Shown here: piece by piece, positions 1 through 8,154 of the stretch | Layout of the letters: every line of letters starts with the position of its first letter | Numbering within the stretch: the first letter of the stretch is position 1 | Assembly: GCA_964464175.1 (NCBI GenBank) | Contig: CAYXFD010000031.1 | Coordinates: 1 to 30,449, forward strand | Direction: 5' to 3' | Length of the DNA: 30,449 bases | Source of the DNA: CAYXFD01 sp964464175 | Lineage (GTDB): Bacteria; Cloacimonadota; Cloacimonadia; Cloacimonadales; JAJBBL01 | Notes under the pieces: model-generated | The model's input: the letters and a program-made list of their open reading frames with translations, nothing else | Told to the model about the DNA's origin: nothing | Databases searched by the model: none | Program-made: the position numbers and the translations under genes

Positions 1-298
1 GCGAGCTATATCATTGATATTCAGTAACTTAAAAAATGGCACTGTAAAACTTGAGCAAGAGGTTCCCCTCCATATTCAGCAGAGAGAAATAAAATCTCCA
101 CCTCCAGGGTTTTACCAGTTCCGCTTTCAGGAGTTATTAAGATCAGTTGCGGAACAACTCCCTAATCTTTTCAAGTATATCCGGGTCCGGATCGGCTAAA
201 GCCATTTTCCGGATATCTCTTGTTCTTTTGCCAAGCGGGTTGACGAAATGTGAAAAAAGGTATTCAGACCTCCGGAAAAGAGAAAGCATTAGTATCCG

Positions 299-404
299 TA
301 CGGGAGAGGTATGAGATAGGAAGGGGAGATGTACGGGGAACACCGTAGTTAGCTCGAGCTGACTACGGACTCGAAGGTAAGTCTCCCGTATGTATAACAT
401 ACAT
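299..404. repeat. Nested inverted repeats
   Basis: TACGGGAGA at 299-307 is matched by its reverse complement TCTCCCGTA at 382-390. Between them lies a near-perfect 26-bp palindrome (343-368, CCGTAGT...ACTACGG around AGCTCGAGCT, with one T/G mismatch pair). Immediately after the outer arm comes ATGTAT-AAC-ATACAT (390-404). CCCGTATG occurs directly repeated, near 385-392 and again just after 404. These are seen in the sequence; no function is assigned. Confidence 0.6.
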
Positions 405-664
405 ATCCCGTATGGATAGTAGAGGAAAGATTAAGGGATTAGGAATTAGAGATGAGAGATTAGGAGGGATCTGCGGGAGTAAAGCAGGGGATTGGAGCGA
501 AAAGGAGTTTGCCACACGTACGTTCATGAAGGTTAGAGATCAGGAAATCAGCCTCAGAAGGAGAGAGGGGTAGAAATCAAAAATAAATGAGGAAAGTCCT
601 TGACATTAGATAACCACTTTGTTTTTCATGCTATTAGTACACCTTATTTCTAAGGGAGATTTTC

Positions 665-693
665 TTGACTTAATTGCCTAATTTAAGATTAAA
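665..693 (+). promoter_or_regulatory. Candidate promoter for nrdDG
   Basis: TTGACT (665-670) is followed after 17 bases by ATTAAA (688-693) in AT-rich DNA, about 55 bases before the preferred nrdD start. A second TTGACA lies at 600-605 without a good -10 partner at 17 bases. This is motif matching only. Confidence 0.35.
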
Positions 694-749
694 TAAGGAC
701 TTAGGCACTCTGCAACAGAATGAGTATTTTATCTAAGAGAGGAGAGGAG

Positions 750-2849
750 ATGTTTAAAAGGATACGCAAACGTAACGGAAACTTAGTAGATTTCGAGCCA
801 TCCAAAATAACAGAAGCTATAGCCAGAGCAGGCAGGGCAACGAATCAATTTGATGAAGAGATTGCCAAAAAGCTAACTTACCGGGTGATAAATATGGCTC
901 AGCAGATATTACATGAAGAAGTTCCGTATGTTGAAGATATCCAGGATATTGTCGAAGATGTACTCCTGACCTCACCTTACAAGAAGACTGCTAAAGCCTA
1001 TATTCTTTACCGTGATCAACACTCACAGATCAGGGAAATTGTTTCCAATGCCAGGGTTAATATGATCGATGATTATATCGATAAAGCGGACTGGCAGGTT
1101 CAGGAAAACAGCAACATGTCATATTCTCTTCAGGGTTTGAACAACTATCTGGCTTCAGAAGTAAGTAAGGCTTACTGGCTGAACAAGATTTATCCTCCGG
1201 AGATCAGAAATGGTCATCTGGACGGGGATTTTCATATTCATGATCTGGGGATTATCTCAGTTTATTGTGTAGGCTGGGATTTGATGGATCTTCTGGTCAC
1301 CGGTTTCAAAGGGGTAGAGGGTAAGGTGGAGAGCAAGCCGGCAAAGCATTTCAGAGCGGTATTAGGTCAACTGGTTAACTTTTTTTACACTCTACAGGGA
1401 GAGGCAGCCGGAGCTCAGGCATTTTCGAATTTCGATACCTTACTTGCCCCCTTTATCCGTTATGATAATCTTAATTATAAAGATGTCAAACAGGCAATGC
1501 AGGAGTTCATTTTCAATATCAATGTCCCGACAAGAGTAGGGTTTCAGACACCATTTACCAACATATCGCTTGATCTGTCCGTACCGGTTACTTTTGCCGA
1601 GACACCGGTAATTATCGGAGGCAGACAACAGGAAGAGACATATAGTGATTTCCAGGAAGAGATGGATATGTTGAACCGGGCCTTTCTGGAAGTAATGACA
1701 GAGGGAGACGCCAAAGGGCGAGTATTTACTTTTCCTATCCCTACCTACAGTATCACAAAAGATTTTGACTGGGATAACGAAAATCTGCGATATTTGTGGG
1801 AAGTTACCGCTAAGTATGGAATCCCCTATTTTTCCAATTTTGTCAATTCCGATCTCAAACCGGAAGATGCCCGTTCCATGTGCTGTCGACTGAGGTTAGA
1901 CACAAGAAAGCTATCAGCTCGTGGCGGCGGTCTTTTCGGAGCTAATCCCTTAACCGGATCGGTGGGGGTAGTGACGGTAAATCTTCCGCGAATAGGTTAT
2001 CTGGCAGAGGATGAGAATGAATTCTTCCGGCGTTTGGATCTGGTTCTGGACAGGGCAAAGAACTCCCTGGAGATAAAGAGGAAGATCCTGGAGAAGCTCA
2101 CAGATAATGGTTTATATCCCTATTCCAGGTTTTATCTGAGAACGATTAAGGAAAGGATGGGCTGTTACTGGAAAAATCATTTTTCGACTATCGGGATAGT
2201 AGGCATGAACGAAGCAGCTCTGAATCTGAAGAACGAAACCATAGCTTCGGAACAGGGTCATGCTTTTGCACTCAAAGTAATGGACTATATAAGAGACCGG
2301 TTGGTAGAGTTTCAGAGTGAAACCGGGAATTATTACAATCTGGAGGCTACCCCCGCGGAGAGTACATCATACCGCTTAGCAAGATTGGACAAGCATCTTT
2401 TCAGGGACATAGTTTTTGCTAACGGGGCGAAGGGGAATACTCCGGAGGAGCCTTACTATACCAATTCGACCCAGTTACCGGTTAACTATTCAGATGATAT
2501 TTTTGAAGTTCTCGACAAGCAGGATTCCATTCAGGTTAAATATACCGGTGGTACGGTGCTGCATATTTTCGGTGGGGAGAAGATCGAAGATTCTTGTGTT
2601 ATCAAGAGATTGGTTGAAAAGATATGTCATAATTATCACATGCCCTACTTTACCTTCACCCCAACATTTAGTATCTGTCCTGACCATGGATATTTGAATG
2701 GGGAAGTGAGTGTGTGTCCGGAATGTGGAGCTAAAACCGAGATCTATTCCCGGATAACCGGATATTTAAGACCAGTTTCTCAGTGGAATGCCGGTAAACA
2801 GGAAGAGTTCAAAAATCGTGTTACTTTCAAAATAAAGAAGGTTGTCTGA
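750..2849 (+). CDS. nrdD: Anaerobic (class III) ribonucleoside-triphosphate reductase
   Basis: This enzyme reduces ribonucleoside triphosphates to deoxyribonucleotides without oxygen, using a glycyl radical made by NrdG. The start at 750 is preferred over an in-frame ATG at 720 because AGAGGAGAGG lies just upstream and none precedes 720; this gives 699 residues, normal for the family. The first 90 residues are an ATP-cone (MFKRIRKRNG...). The glycyl-radical-enzyme barrel follows, with the NrdD-typical SMCCRLRLD and GGGLFGANPLTG segments. Near the C-terminus a zinc-binding stretch (CPDH at 643-646, CPEC at 656-659) precedes the radical loop SRITGYLR, so the radical glycine is about residue 671. 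The stop codon overlaps the nrdG start by one base, so translation is probably coupled. Presence of this class suits a strict or facultative anaerobe. Confidence 0.96.
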   Translation: MFKRIRKRNGNLVDFEPSKITEAIARAGRATNQFDEEIAKKLTYRVINMAQQILHEEVPYVEDIQDIVEDVLLTSPYKKTAKAYILYRDQHSQIREIVSNARVNMIDDYIDKADWQVQENSNMSYSLQGLNNYLASEVSKAYWLNKIYPPEIRNGHLDGDFHIHDLGIISVYCVGWDLMDLLVTGFKGVEGKVESKPAKHFRAVLGQLVNFFYTLQGEAAGAQAFSNFDTLLAPFIRYDNLNYKDVKQAMQEFIFNINVPTRVGFQTPFTNISLDLSVPVTFAETPVIIGGRQQEETYSDFQEEMDMLNRAFLEVMTEGDAKGRVFTFPIPTYSITKDFDWDNENLRYLWEVTAKYGIPYFSNFVNSDLKPEDARSMCCRLRLDTRKLSARGGGLFGANPLTGSVGVVTVNLPRIGYLAEDENEFFRRLDLVLDRAKNSLEIKRKILEKLTDNGLYPYSRFYLRTIKERMGCYWKNHFSTIGIVGMNEAALNLKNETIASEQGHAFALKVMDYIRDRLVEFQSETGNYYNLEATPAESTSYRLARLDKHLFRDIVFANGAKGNTPEEPYYTNSTQLPVNYSDDIFEVLDKQDSIQVKYTGGTVLHIFGGEKIEDSCVIKRLVEKICHNYHMPYFTFTPTFSICPDHGYLNGEVSVCPECGAKTEIYSRITGYLRPVSQWNAGKQEEFKNRVTFKIKKVV

Positions 2850-3538
2850 TGAGAATCGGAGGTTTTCTCAAGAGTTCACTGATCGAGTATCCCGGGATGG
2901 TCTCGGCAGTGATCTTTACTCAGGGATGTAATTTTCGTTGTCCTTACTGCCATAATCCGGAATTGGTGGAGAAAGAGAGATTCGGAAGACCCCTGCCGGA
3001 AGCTGAGATTCTTGCTTTTCTCGAAAAACGGAGAGGACTGCTTGATGCAGTAGTCATCAGCGGGGGAGAACCGACACTCCAGGAGGATCTCTCCTCTTTT
3101 ATGCAGAGAATCAGGAATCTCGGATATCTGATCAAGCTGGATACGAACGGAACCAATCCGGAGATAATCAGCGAATTGATCAGAAAAGGGCTGGTCGATT
3201 ACATTGCTATGGATATCAAAGCACCCCTGGAACAGTATTCGGAAGCGAGTGGGGTAAGCTGTGACAGGGATAGATTAAAAGCGTCGCTCGCGATCCTGAG
3301 CACTGCCGGTATTGAGGTAGAGTTCCGTACGACTGTCGTAGAGAATCTTCATAGCGAAGAGGATATCATCAAAATTAGCGAACTGATACCTGCCGGGAGA
3401 AAGTTCTGCTTGCAGAAATTCTGCCCGAACGAGACGTTAGATACTACCTATAAAGAGAAAAAAACGCTTTCGGAATTATCTTTTGACTGGCTGCAGGAGA
3501 GATTTAAGGGCCTGTCCCTCAATTTTGCCATCAGGTGA
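2849..3538 (+). CDS. nrdG: Anaerobic RNR activating protein, radical SAM
   Basis: A 229-residue radical SAM enzyme that makes the glycyl radical on NrdD by reductive cleavage of S-adenosylmethionine. The cluster motif CNFRCPYC (Cys27, Cys31, Cys34) coordinates a 4Fe-4S cluster, and VISGGEPTLQ is the family GGEP motif that helps bind SAM. It is longer than the short E. coli-type NrdG and fits the NrdG2-like subgroup, also annotated as pyruvate formate-lyase-activase-like. Its ATG shares a base with the nrdD stop (TGATG). The pairing with nrdD makes the substrate assignment firm. No terminator is evident in the roughly 100 bases after it. Confidence 0.93.
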   Translation: MRIGGFLKSSLIEYPGMVSAVIFTQGCNFRCPYCHNPELVEKERFGRPLPEAEILAFLEKRRGLLDAVVISGGEPTLQEDLSSFMQRIRNLGYLIKLDTNGTNPEIISELIRKGLVDYIAMDIKAPLEQYSEASGVSCDRDRLKASLAILSTAGIEVEFRTTVVENLHSEEDIIKISELIPAGRKFCLQKFCPNETLDTTYKEKKTLSELSFDWLQERFKGLSLNFAIR

Positions 3539-3642
3539 TTTTTGTAGTTTTCTTGTCTTGTTCTGATGTCAAAGCTCATTATTGCGTAATAGTTATTAAG
3601 GTTTCGCTTAATTAGTATTCCCTGCAGTGTAAGAGGGATAAG

Positions 3643-4026
3643 ATGAGAAAAGTGAATGACGGTTTTCCGGCTGAAGAAGCTGCAAGTAATTACCTGCAAC
3701 GCAAAGGGTATCTTATTATCTCCAGAAACTACCATTGCCGTTACGGTGAAATCGATATCATAGCCTTAAAAGCCGAACTAATAGTCTTTATTGAGGTGAA
3801 ATCCCGCAGAGGAGACATGGAAGCTGCCTTTTCCAGTGTGTCGATCCGTAAAAGGTTAAAGCTGATCCGTTCCGCTCTACATTTTATTCAGAACAATCCT
3901 CAGTATGAAAAACAGTGTATGCGTTTCGATGTTATCGGAGCAGTCGATGAAAAGAGAGAGGGGTTTTTCCGGCTTGAACACCTGGAGGACGCCTTCAGAG
4001 CAGACGGCTTAGAAGAATACATATAG
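3643..4026 (+). CDS. yraN: YraN family (UPF0102) endonuclease-like protein
   Basis: A 127-residue protein of the UPF0102/YraN family, a small restriction-endonuclease-like fold of uncertain biological role. The core is clear: an N-terminal helix EEAASNYLQRKGY, then RYGEIDIIA and FIEVKSR, which supply the Asp and E-x-K of a PD-(D/E)XK-type site. AGAGGG lies about 6 bases before the ATG. The gene sits 104 bases after nrdG on the same strand and converges with the lipoprotein gene beyond it. In many bacteria the gene lies near rnhB or rsmI; neither is seen here. Nuclease activity is inferred from the fold, not established. Confidence 0.88.
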   Translation: MRKVNDGFPAEEAASNYLQRKGYLIISRNYHCRYGEIDIIALKAELIVFIEVKSRRGDMEAAFSSVSIRKRLKLIRSALHFIQNNPQYEKQCMRFDVIGAVDEKREGFFRLEHLEDAFRADGLEEYI

Positions 4027-4064
4027 TTGCCTGCTCTGTTTCCCTGAAGAGAAATCTCATAAAG

Positions 4065-4090
4065 AGTGGGAAACACTACACTTTCCCGCT
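4065..4090. terminator. Possible bidirectional terminator between convergent genes
   Basis: AGTGGGAAA (4065-4073) pairs with TTTCCCGCT (4082-4090) with one G-T wobble around an 8-base loop. It lies between the convergent ends of the YraN gene and the lipoprotein gene. There is no clean T-run on either side, so termination is inferred mainly from position. Confidence 0.4.
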
Positions 4091-4125
4091 AAACTGCGGA
4101 GTGGCTAATCTTTATCGATAACTGT

Positions 4126-4815
4126 TCAGTTTTTCTCCGGGGATATCGCTTCACAACGAGGGAGACCGATATCCGGAACCTGACTAAACGAAGAATGATT
4201 GACAGGTGATACGGGAGAGGTTTGGTTTTTTTCTGGTTTATAATCATCTCTCCCGGTGAAACCGATTATGTGATATCTTCTTAGTTCTCCGATATAAAAA
4301 ACCTGATCGTAGGCAATAAATGATTCTCCCCAGACATTAACGACTTTGATGTCCCAGAAGCCCGGAGTCAAATTCCAGCGTTTATACTCGTAAGGGGTCA
4401 GGTTACCAATTAATCTGTTGCTTCCCCAGAAAGAGGAAGTTGAGGGTGAGATATAGATCTCCTTTATATGGGAAGCGGAATCGTTATAGATCTCCAACCC
4501 GGCAGCATTATATTCTATCTCCTCATACAATCTGGACCCGGCTCTTAACCTGGCGGTAAATTCTACCGCAAACAGGAAGAGTTTCTCCTTCACCCGGACA
4601 GTCAGCCTCATCTCTTCGGCAGAAAAAAAGGTGCGGCTCAACCGCCATCTTTTTTCCAGGGTATTATGGGGAGCGACATAATGCTCAAGCGATTCGATGA
4701 CAATCTCGGTAGTGCTCTCCGTGTTGTTATATATGGTCAGGATAGCATCCTCGGTACAGGAGGTCAAGAGCAGTAACGGAACGAGAATAAGGGCTGCCAA
4801 AGAAAGTCTTTTCAT
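4126..4815 (-). CDS. Predicted lipoprotein of unknown function
   Basis: A 229-residue exported protein. The N-terminus MKRLSLAALILVPLLLLTSC is a lipoprotein signal with lipobox LTSC, so Cys20 is the likely lipidated residue. The rest is rich in alternating hydrophobic and polar stretches (for example AILTIYNNTESTTEIVIE), suggesting a beta-rich fold, and the last 35 residues are polar. No family is recognised. It follows sppA by 41 bases on the same strand, so the two are probably co-transcribed. The Shine-Dalgarno is modest (AAGG before the ATG). It could act at the inner or outer membrane; nothing in the sequence decides which. Confidence 0.75.
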   Translation of the reverse strand: MKRLSLAALILVPLLLLTSCTEDAILTIYNNTESTTEIVIESLEHYVAPHNTLEKRWRLSRTFFSAEEMRLTVRVKEKLFLFAVEFTARLRAGSRLYEEIEYNAAGLEIYNDSASHIKEIYISPSTSSFWGSNRLIGNLTPYEYKRWNLTPGFWDIKVVNVWGESFIAYDQVFYIGELRRYHIIGFTGRDDYKPEKNQTSPVSPVNHSSFSQVPDIGLPRCEAISPEKN

Positions 4816-4856
4816 AACCTTAACTCAAGAAATTGGTTTCGTCAGGAAAAACATTT

Positions 4857-6671
4857 CTAATCAACAAATATTACCGGTGAGAGCATTTGAATCGGTTCAT
4901 TTTTTATACTGCGATACAACTGCTCCGTATATTCAAGCCTTTCATCAATACTGATGCTGCTGCGGACTAAATCCTGGAAAACATTGATACCGAATCTCTT
5001 TTCCATGATCAGATCAAAGAAGGTTTGAGTTTCGGGAAGGTAAACGGTTCTGTAATCCGGTAATCCGGCAAGTTCAGCTGCCTTCTCTACTGCCCGGTCA
5101 AGGGTTCCGATCTCATCGATCAATCCATTTTCCAAAGCACTCTTACTGCTCCAGATCCTCCCTTTAGCTACCCGTTCGACGTTGGTCTGAGTCATTCCTC
5201 TCCCATCGACGACCCGTTGTTTGAACTCGTCGTAGGTGGAATCGAGACTTCGCTGGAGTGCAATGATATCAGCAGGATTCGGTTTTTCCCAGATATTCAT
5301 AAAGTTACTGTATTTACCGCGATAGATTGTTTGAGGATTTATCCCGATTTTCTGTCCGGTATTGTAAAGATTAGGGATCATTGCGACTACACCGATAGAG
5401 CCGGTAATAGTATAGGGATCTGCGAAGATATAATCACCCGGAGCAGCAATATAGTACCCTCCGGAGGCTGCAACATCACTCATTGAAATAACGATCGGTT
5501 TTGTTGTGTTCAACTTCGTTATCTGATGATAGATTTTATCGGATTCCAGAGCAGCTCCACCGGGACTGTTTATTCTGAGGACAATTGCTGCAATAGCGGG
5601 GTCTTTATCTATGGTTTTAACAATATTAGCAAATTTCCGCGAGTTTATTGATTGCTGGGTAAAACTATCTGTGGGGACAGAGATAGAGCCCTGCAGATAG
5701 ACTACGGCAACTTTATGATGAACTTTGGGGAGAGAAGGCTTGCTCTGGTAGTTTTCGATCTTCATCAGGCGGTTGTCCTCAATCCCTAAACTATTAAGCA
5801 TCATTTCCCGGGAAGCGAGTTGATCAACGATGTTCATATCTAAGGCATAGTCCTGATTGATCAGTAAATCTCTTCTGGTCTCATATACTTCTCTGATATG
5901 ATCGAAACTCAGATTCCGGCGCTGGGCGACATCTTCCAGCAACTGGAGATAGAGATCATCGAGTAGATCAGTTACACTTTCCCTGAACTGCGGAGACATG
6001 TTCATTCTGGTCAATGTTTCTCCGGCTCCTTTATAGTCTCCGGCGTGGACAACAGTCATTTCAACACCCAGTTTATTGAGCATATCTTTCATATAGAGGG
6101 AGGATATACCTACACCGCTCAGATAGATACCTGAGGAGGCAGAGGGATTGAGATAGATCTTATCGGCAGCGGAAACGAGATAATAATCTCTGTTTGCAGC
6201 CAGATCAAGATAGGCATATACCGGTTTTCCGCTCTCTTTGAAGCGGCTCAGGGCATCGATAATCTCATTGAGCGTGGCATATCCGGCAGCGAGAAATCTT
6301 GGTTCTAAAATAATACCACTGATATTCGGGTCATCTTTTGCGATGTTGATCCGGTTGACTATATCTCTGGCAGAGAGTGTCTTCGACAGAGAAAACATAT
6401 CCTGGTCTAACTCCTTGTGTTCTTCGATTGCCCCCGAGAGCTGGAGAGTAAGATAGGTTCCGGTTTTCACCTGAGCCGGTTTTCTGCGGCCGAGAATCAT
6501 TAAACTGGAGATGGATACAATAGCTATAATGAATAGAATTATTATTGCACTGAGACAACCGAAAGCAAACCATTTCTGCTTCAGATAACCGGTGGTTTGT
6601 CCCGGTTTTTCATAATATCTTGGTTTCGATTGCCCTACATTAATCTGGGCATCCTCTTCACTGTTATACAT
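4857..6671 (-). CDS. sppA: Signal peptide peptidase SppA, 67K (two-domain) type
   Basis: A membrane-bound serine protease that clears cleaved signal peptides. It is 604 residues long, the size of the long two-domain SppA. A cytoplasmic N-terminus of about 35 residues is followed by one TM helix (about 37-60), then two ClpP/crotonase-like domains facing the periplasm. The catalytic pair is visible: Lys171 in SAADKIYLNPS of the first domain and Ser403 in DVAASGGYYIA of the second, as in E. coli-type SppA. INSPGG (368-372) and TGSIGVV are further family motifs. The ATG is preceded by AGGGAGG. It leads a short operon with the downstream lipoprotein gene. Confidence 0.94.
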   Translation of the reverse strand: MYNSEEDAQINVGQSKPRYYEKPGQTTGYLKQKWFAFGCLSAIIILFIIAIVSISSLMILGRRKPAQVKTGTYLTLQLSGAIEEHKELDQDMFSLSKTLSARDIVNRINIAKDDPNISGIILEPRFLAAGYATLNEIIDALSRFKESGKPVYAYLDLAANRDYYLVSAADKIYLNPSASSGIYLSGVGISSLYMKDMLNKLGVEMTVVHAGDYKGAGETLTRMNMSPQFRESVTDLLDDLYLQLLEDVAQRRNLSFDHIREVYETRRDLLINQDYALDMNIVDQLASREMMLNSLGIEDNRLMKIENYQSKPSLPKVHHKVAVVYLQGSISVPTDSFTQQSINSRKFANIVKTIDKDPAIAAIVLRINSPGGAALESDKIYHQITKLNTTKPIVISMSDVAASGGYYIAAPGDYIFADPYTITGSIGVVAMIPNLYNTGQKIGINPQTIYRGKYSNFMNIWEKPNPADIIALQRSLDSTYDEFKQRVVDGRGMTQTNVERVAKGRIWSSKSALENGLIDEIGTLDRAVEKAAELAGLPDYRTVYLPETQTFFDLIMEKRFGINVFQDLVRSSISIDERLEYTEQLYRSIKNEPIQMLSPVIFVD

Positions 6672-6771
6672 AATAGCCTCCCTGAAGATTTTTACTCTGT
6701 TACTAATTTTTACGGTACCGAAATAGTAAAGATAAATTTCCGGACTTCTATGATACTAAGTAAAACGGAAA

Positions 6772-8154
6772 TTACTTTGGCTGTTCGAAAGTGATATTCA
6801 GTTCTTTGATCTTTCTGGAGAGATTGCTCTGTTGCAACCCAAGAGCCAGCGAAGTTTGAGTGACACTATAGTTGTGTTTTTTTAGTTGTTCTGTCAGATA
6901 TTGAATCTCAAATTCCCTTTTCTTATCACTGAAGGGGATCGTAACGTTCCAGAATGATTCGTCACAGGTCTTTCGATTATTGAGAACATTCGAGGTATCC
7001 TGAAGATTGTACCGATAAAGGTCATCAACAGATATAAGCTCATTGTCAACGAGGATATAAATTCTCTCAATCAGGTTTTTCAGTTCCCGGACATTACCGG
7101 GGAAAGACCAGGATTGCAATTCTTTGACGGCTTCCGGAGTGAATATCTTTTTTGCTGCTTTCATCTCGGATCGGAACATCCTGGAAAAGTGGTTAATAAA
7201 TGCCGGTATATCTGAGGGGTGGTCTCTAAGAGGGGGGCTGATCAGCGGAATGACATTGAGCCTGAAATAGAGGTCTTCCCGGAAGCTCCCTTCCTTGACC
7301 ATATCCTCAAGATTCTTATGAGTTGCCGCTATTATTCTGGTATCGATCTTTTCTCTCTTGTTGCTGCCGACTCTTTCGAATTCTCCCTCCTGGATCACTC
7401 TCAAGATCTTAGCCTGGGCGGAAAGGCTCATGTCTCCGATTTCATCGAGAAAGAGAGTTCCCTTATTAGCCTCTTCCAGTTTCCCTTTCTTGCTGCGTAT
7501 TGCCCCGGTAAAAGCCCCTTTTTCAAAACCGAAGAGCTCGCTTTCTACCAGTTCATTGGGAATAGCTGCGGAATTGAATTTGATGAAAGGATAAGTCCTG
7601 CGCTGGCTGTTCTCATGAATAGCATAGGCAATCAGTTCCTTACCGGTTCCGCTTTCTCCGCGGATCAGTACTTTTGAGTTAGAGGGGGCAACTTTTTCTA
7701 TGATCTGTTTCAGTTCCTGGATCTGATCACTATCACCGATAATCCGGAAGTTCGCCGAGTAGTCTGATCTTAATCTGTCGTTTTCTTTTGTGATAGAGTT
7801 GAATTCTATTGCTTTTTTGACACTTATCTTTACTTTAGGCAAACTCAAAGGTTTTTCCAGAAAATCGAAAGCTCCCAGCTTGATCGCTTTTACTGCCTCG
7901 GTTATCCCGCTATGTCCGGAGATCATTATTACCTGGATCGCCTTATCGACAGCTTTGATCTTCTCCAGAACTTCCAGGCCGTTAAGACCCGGCATGGAGA
8001 CATCAAGGAGTACTACATCAGGGAGCTCATCGTTAACGTATTCCACCCCTTTGAGAGGATCCTGGAGAGCTTGGCAGCTATACCCTTCATCTTCTAAGAT
8101 ACCCTGTAAGGTCAGACAGATATTCTTTTCATCATCAATTATCAAAACGCTCAT
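6772..8154 (-). CDS. Sigma-54-dependent response regulator, NtrX/NtrC family
   Basis: A 460-residue transcription activator that receives phosphate from the kinase encoded just before it. A REC domain occupies residues 1-120, with the phospho-acceptor Asp51 in VVLLDVSMPG and conserved Lys101. An AAA+ domain follows, with Walker A GESGTGKE (166-173), the sigma-54-contacting loop GAFTGA (213-218) and Walker B TLFLDEIGD (233-241). A Fis-type helix-turn-helix lies at about 435-458 (SVTQTSLALGLQQSNLSRK). All residues needed for sigma-54 activation look intact. Its start overlaps the kinase stop by 4 bases, so the two are translationally coupled. The kinase resembles NtrY, which makes NtrX the closest named type, but targets cannot be read from this window. 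Confidence 0.93.
   Translation of the reverse strand: MSVLIIDDEKNICLTLQGILEDEGYSCQALQDPLKGVEYVNDELPDVVLLDVSMPGLNGLEVLEKIKAVDKAIQVIMISGHSGITEAVKAIKLGAFDFLEKPLSLPKVKISVKKAIEFNSITKENDRLRSDYSANFRIIGDSDQIQELKQIIEKVAPSNSKVLIRGESGTGKELIAYAIHENSQRRTYPFIKFNSAAIPNELVESELFGFEKGAFTGAIRSKKGKLEEANKGTLFLDEIGDMSLSAQAKILRVIQEGEFERVGSNKREKIDTRIIAATHKNLEDMVKEGSFREDLYFRLNVIPLISPPLRDHPSDIPAFINHFSRMFRSEMKAAKKIFTPEAVKELQSWSFPGNVRELKNLIERIYILVDNELISVDDLYRYNLQDTSNVLNNRKTCDESFWNVTIPFSDKKREFEIQYLTEQLKKHNYSVTQTSLALGLQQSNLSRKIKELNITFEQPK

Larger units (their letters stand above)
1..719. other. Gene-poor leader region upstream of nrdD
   Basis: No convincing gene is seen in this stretch. It holds a short minus-strand reading frame (400 down to 143) whose last third looks protein-like but has no recognisable family, a nested set of inverted repeats (299-404), and a strongly purine-rich plus strand from about 411 to 515 with degenerate GATTAG/GGGATTAGG-like units. 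The last 120 bases are AT-rich and hold promoter-like boxes for nrdD. No NrdR-type box was recognised. Confidence 0.5.

Noticed and set aside
14..199. A 61-residue plus-strand frame at the window start
   Set aside because: It begins at TTG without a ribosome site and overlaps the slightly better minus-strand fragment. No family was recognised.
7219..7677. A 152-residue plus-strand open frame
   Set aside because: It is antisense to the AAA+ domain of the response regulator, whose motifs are complete.
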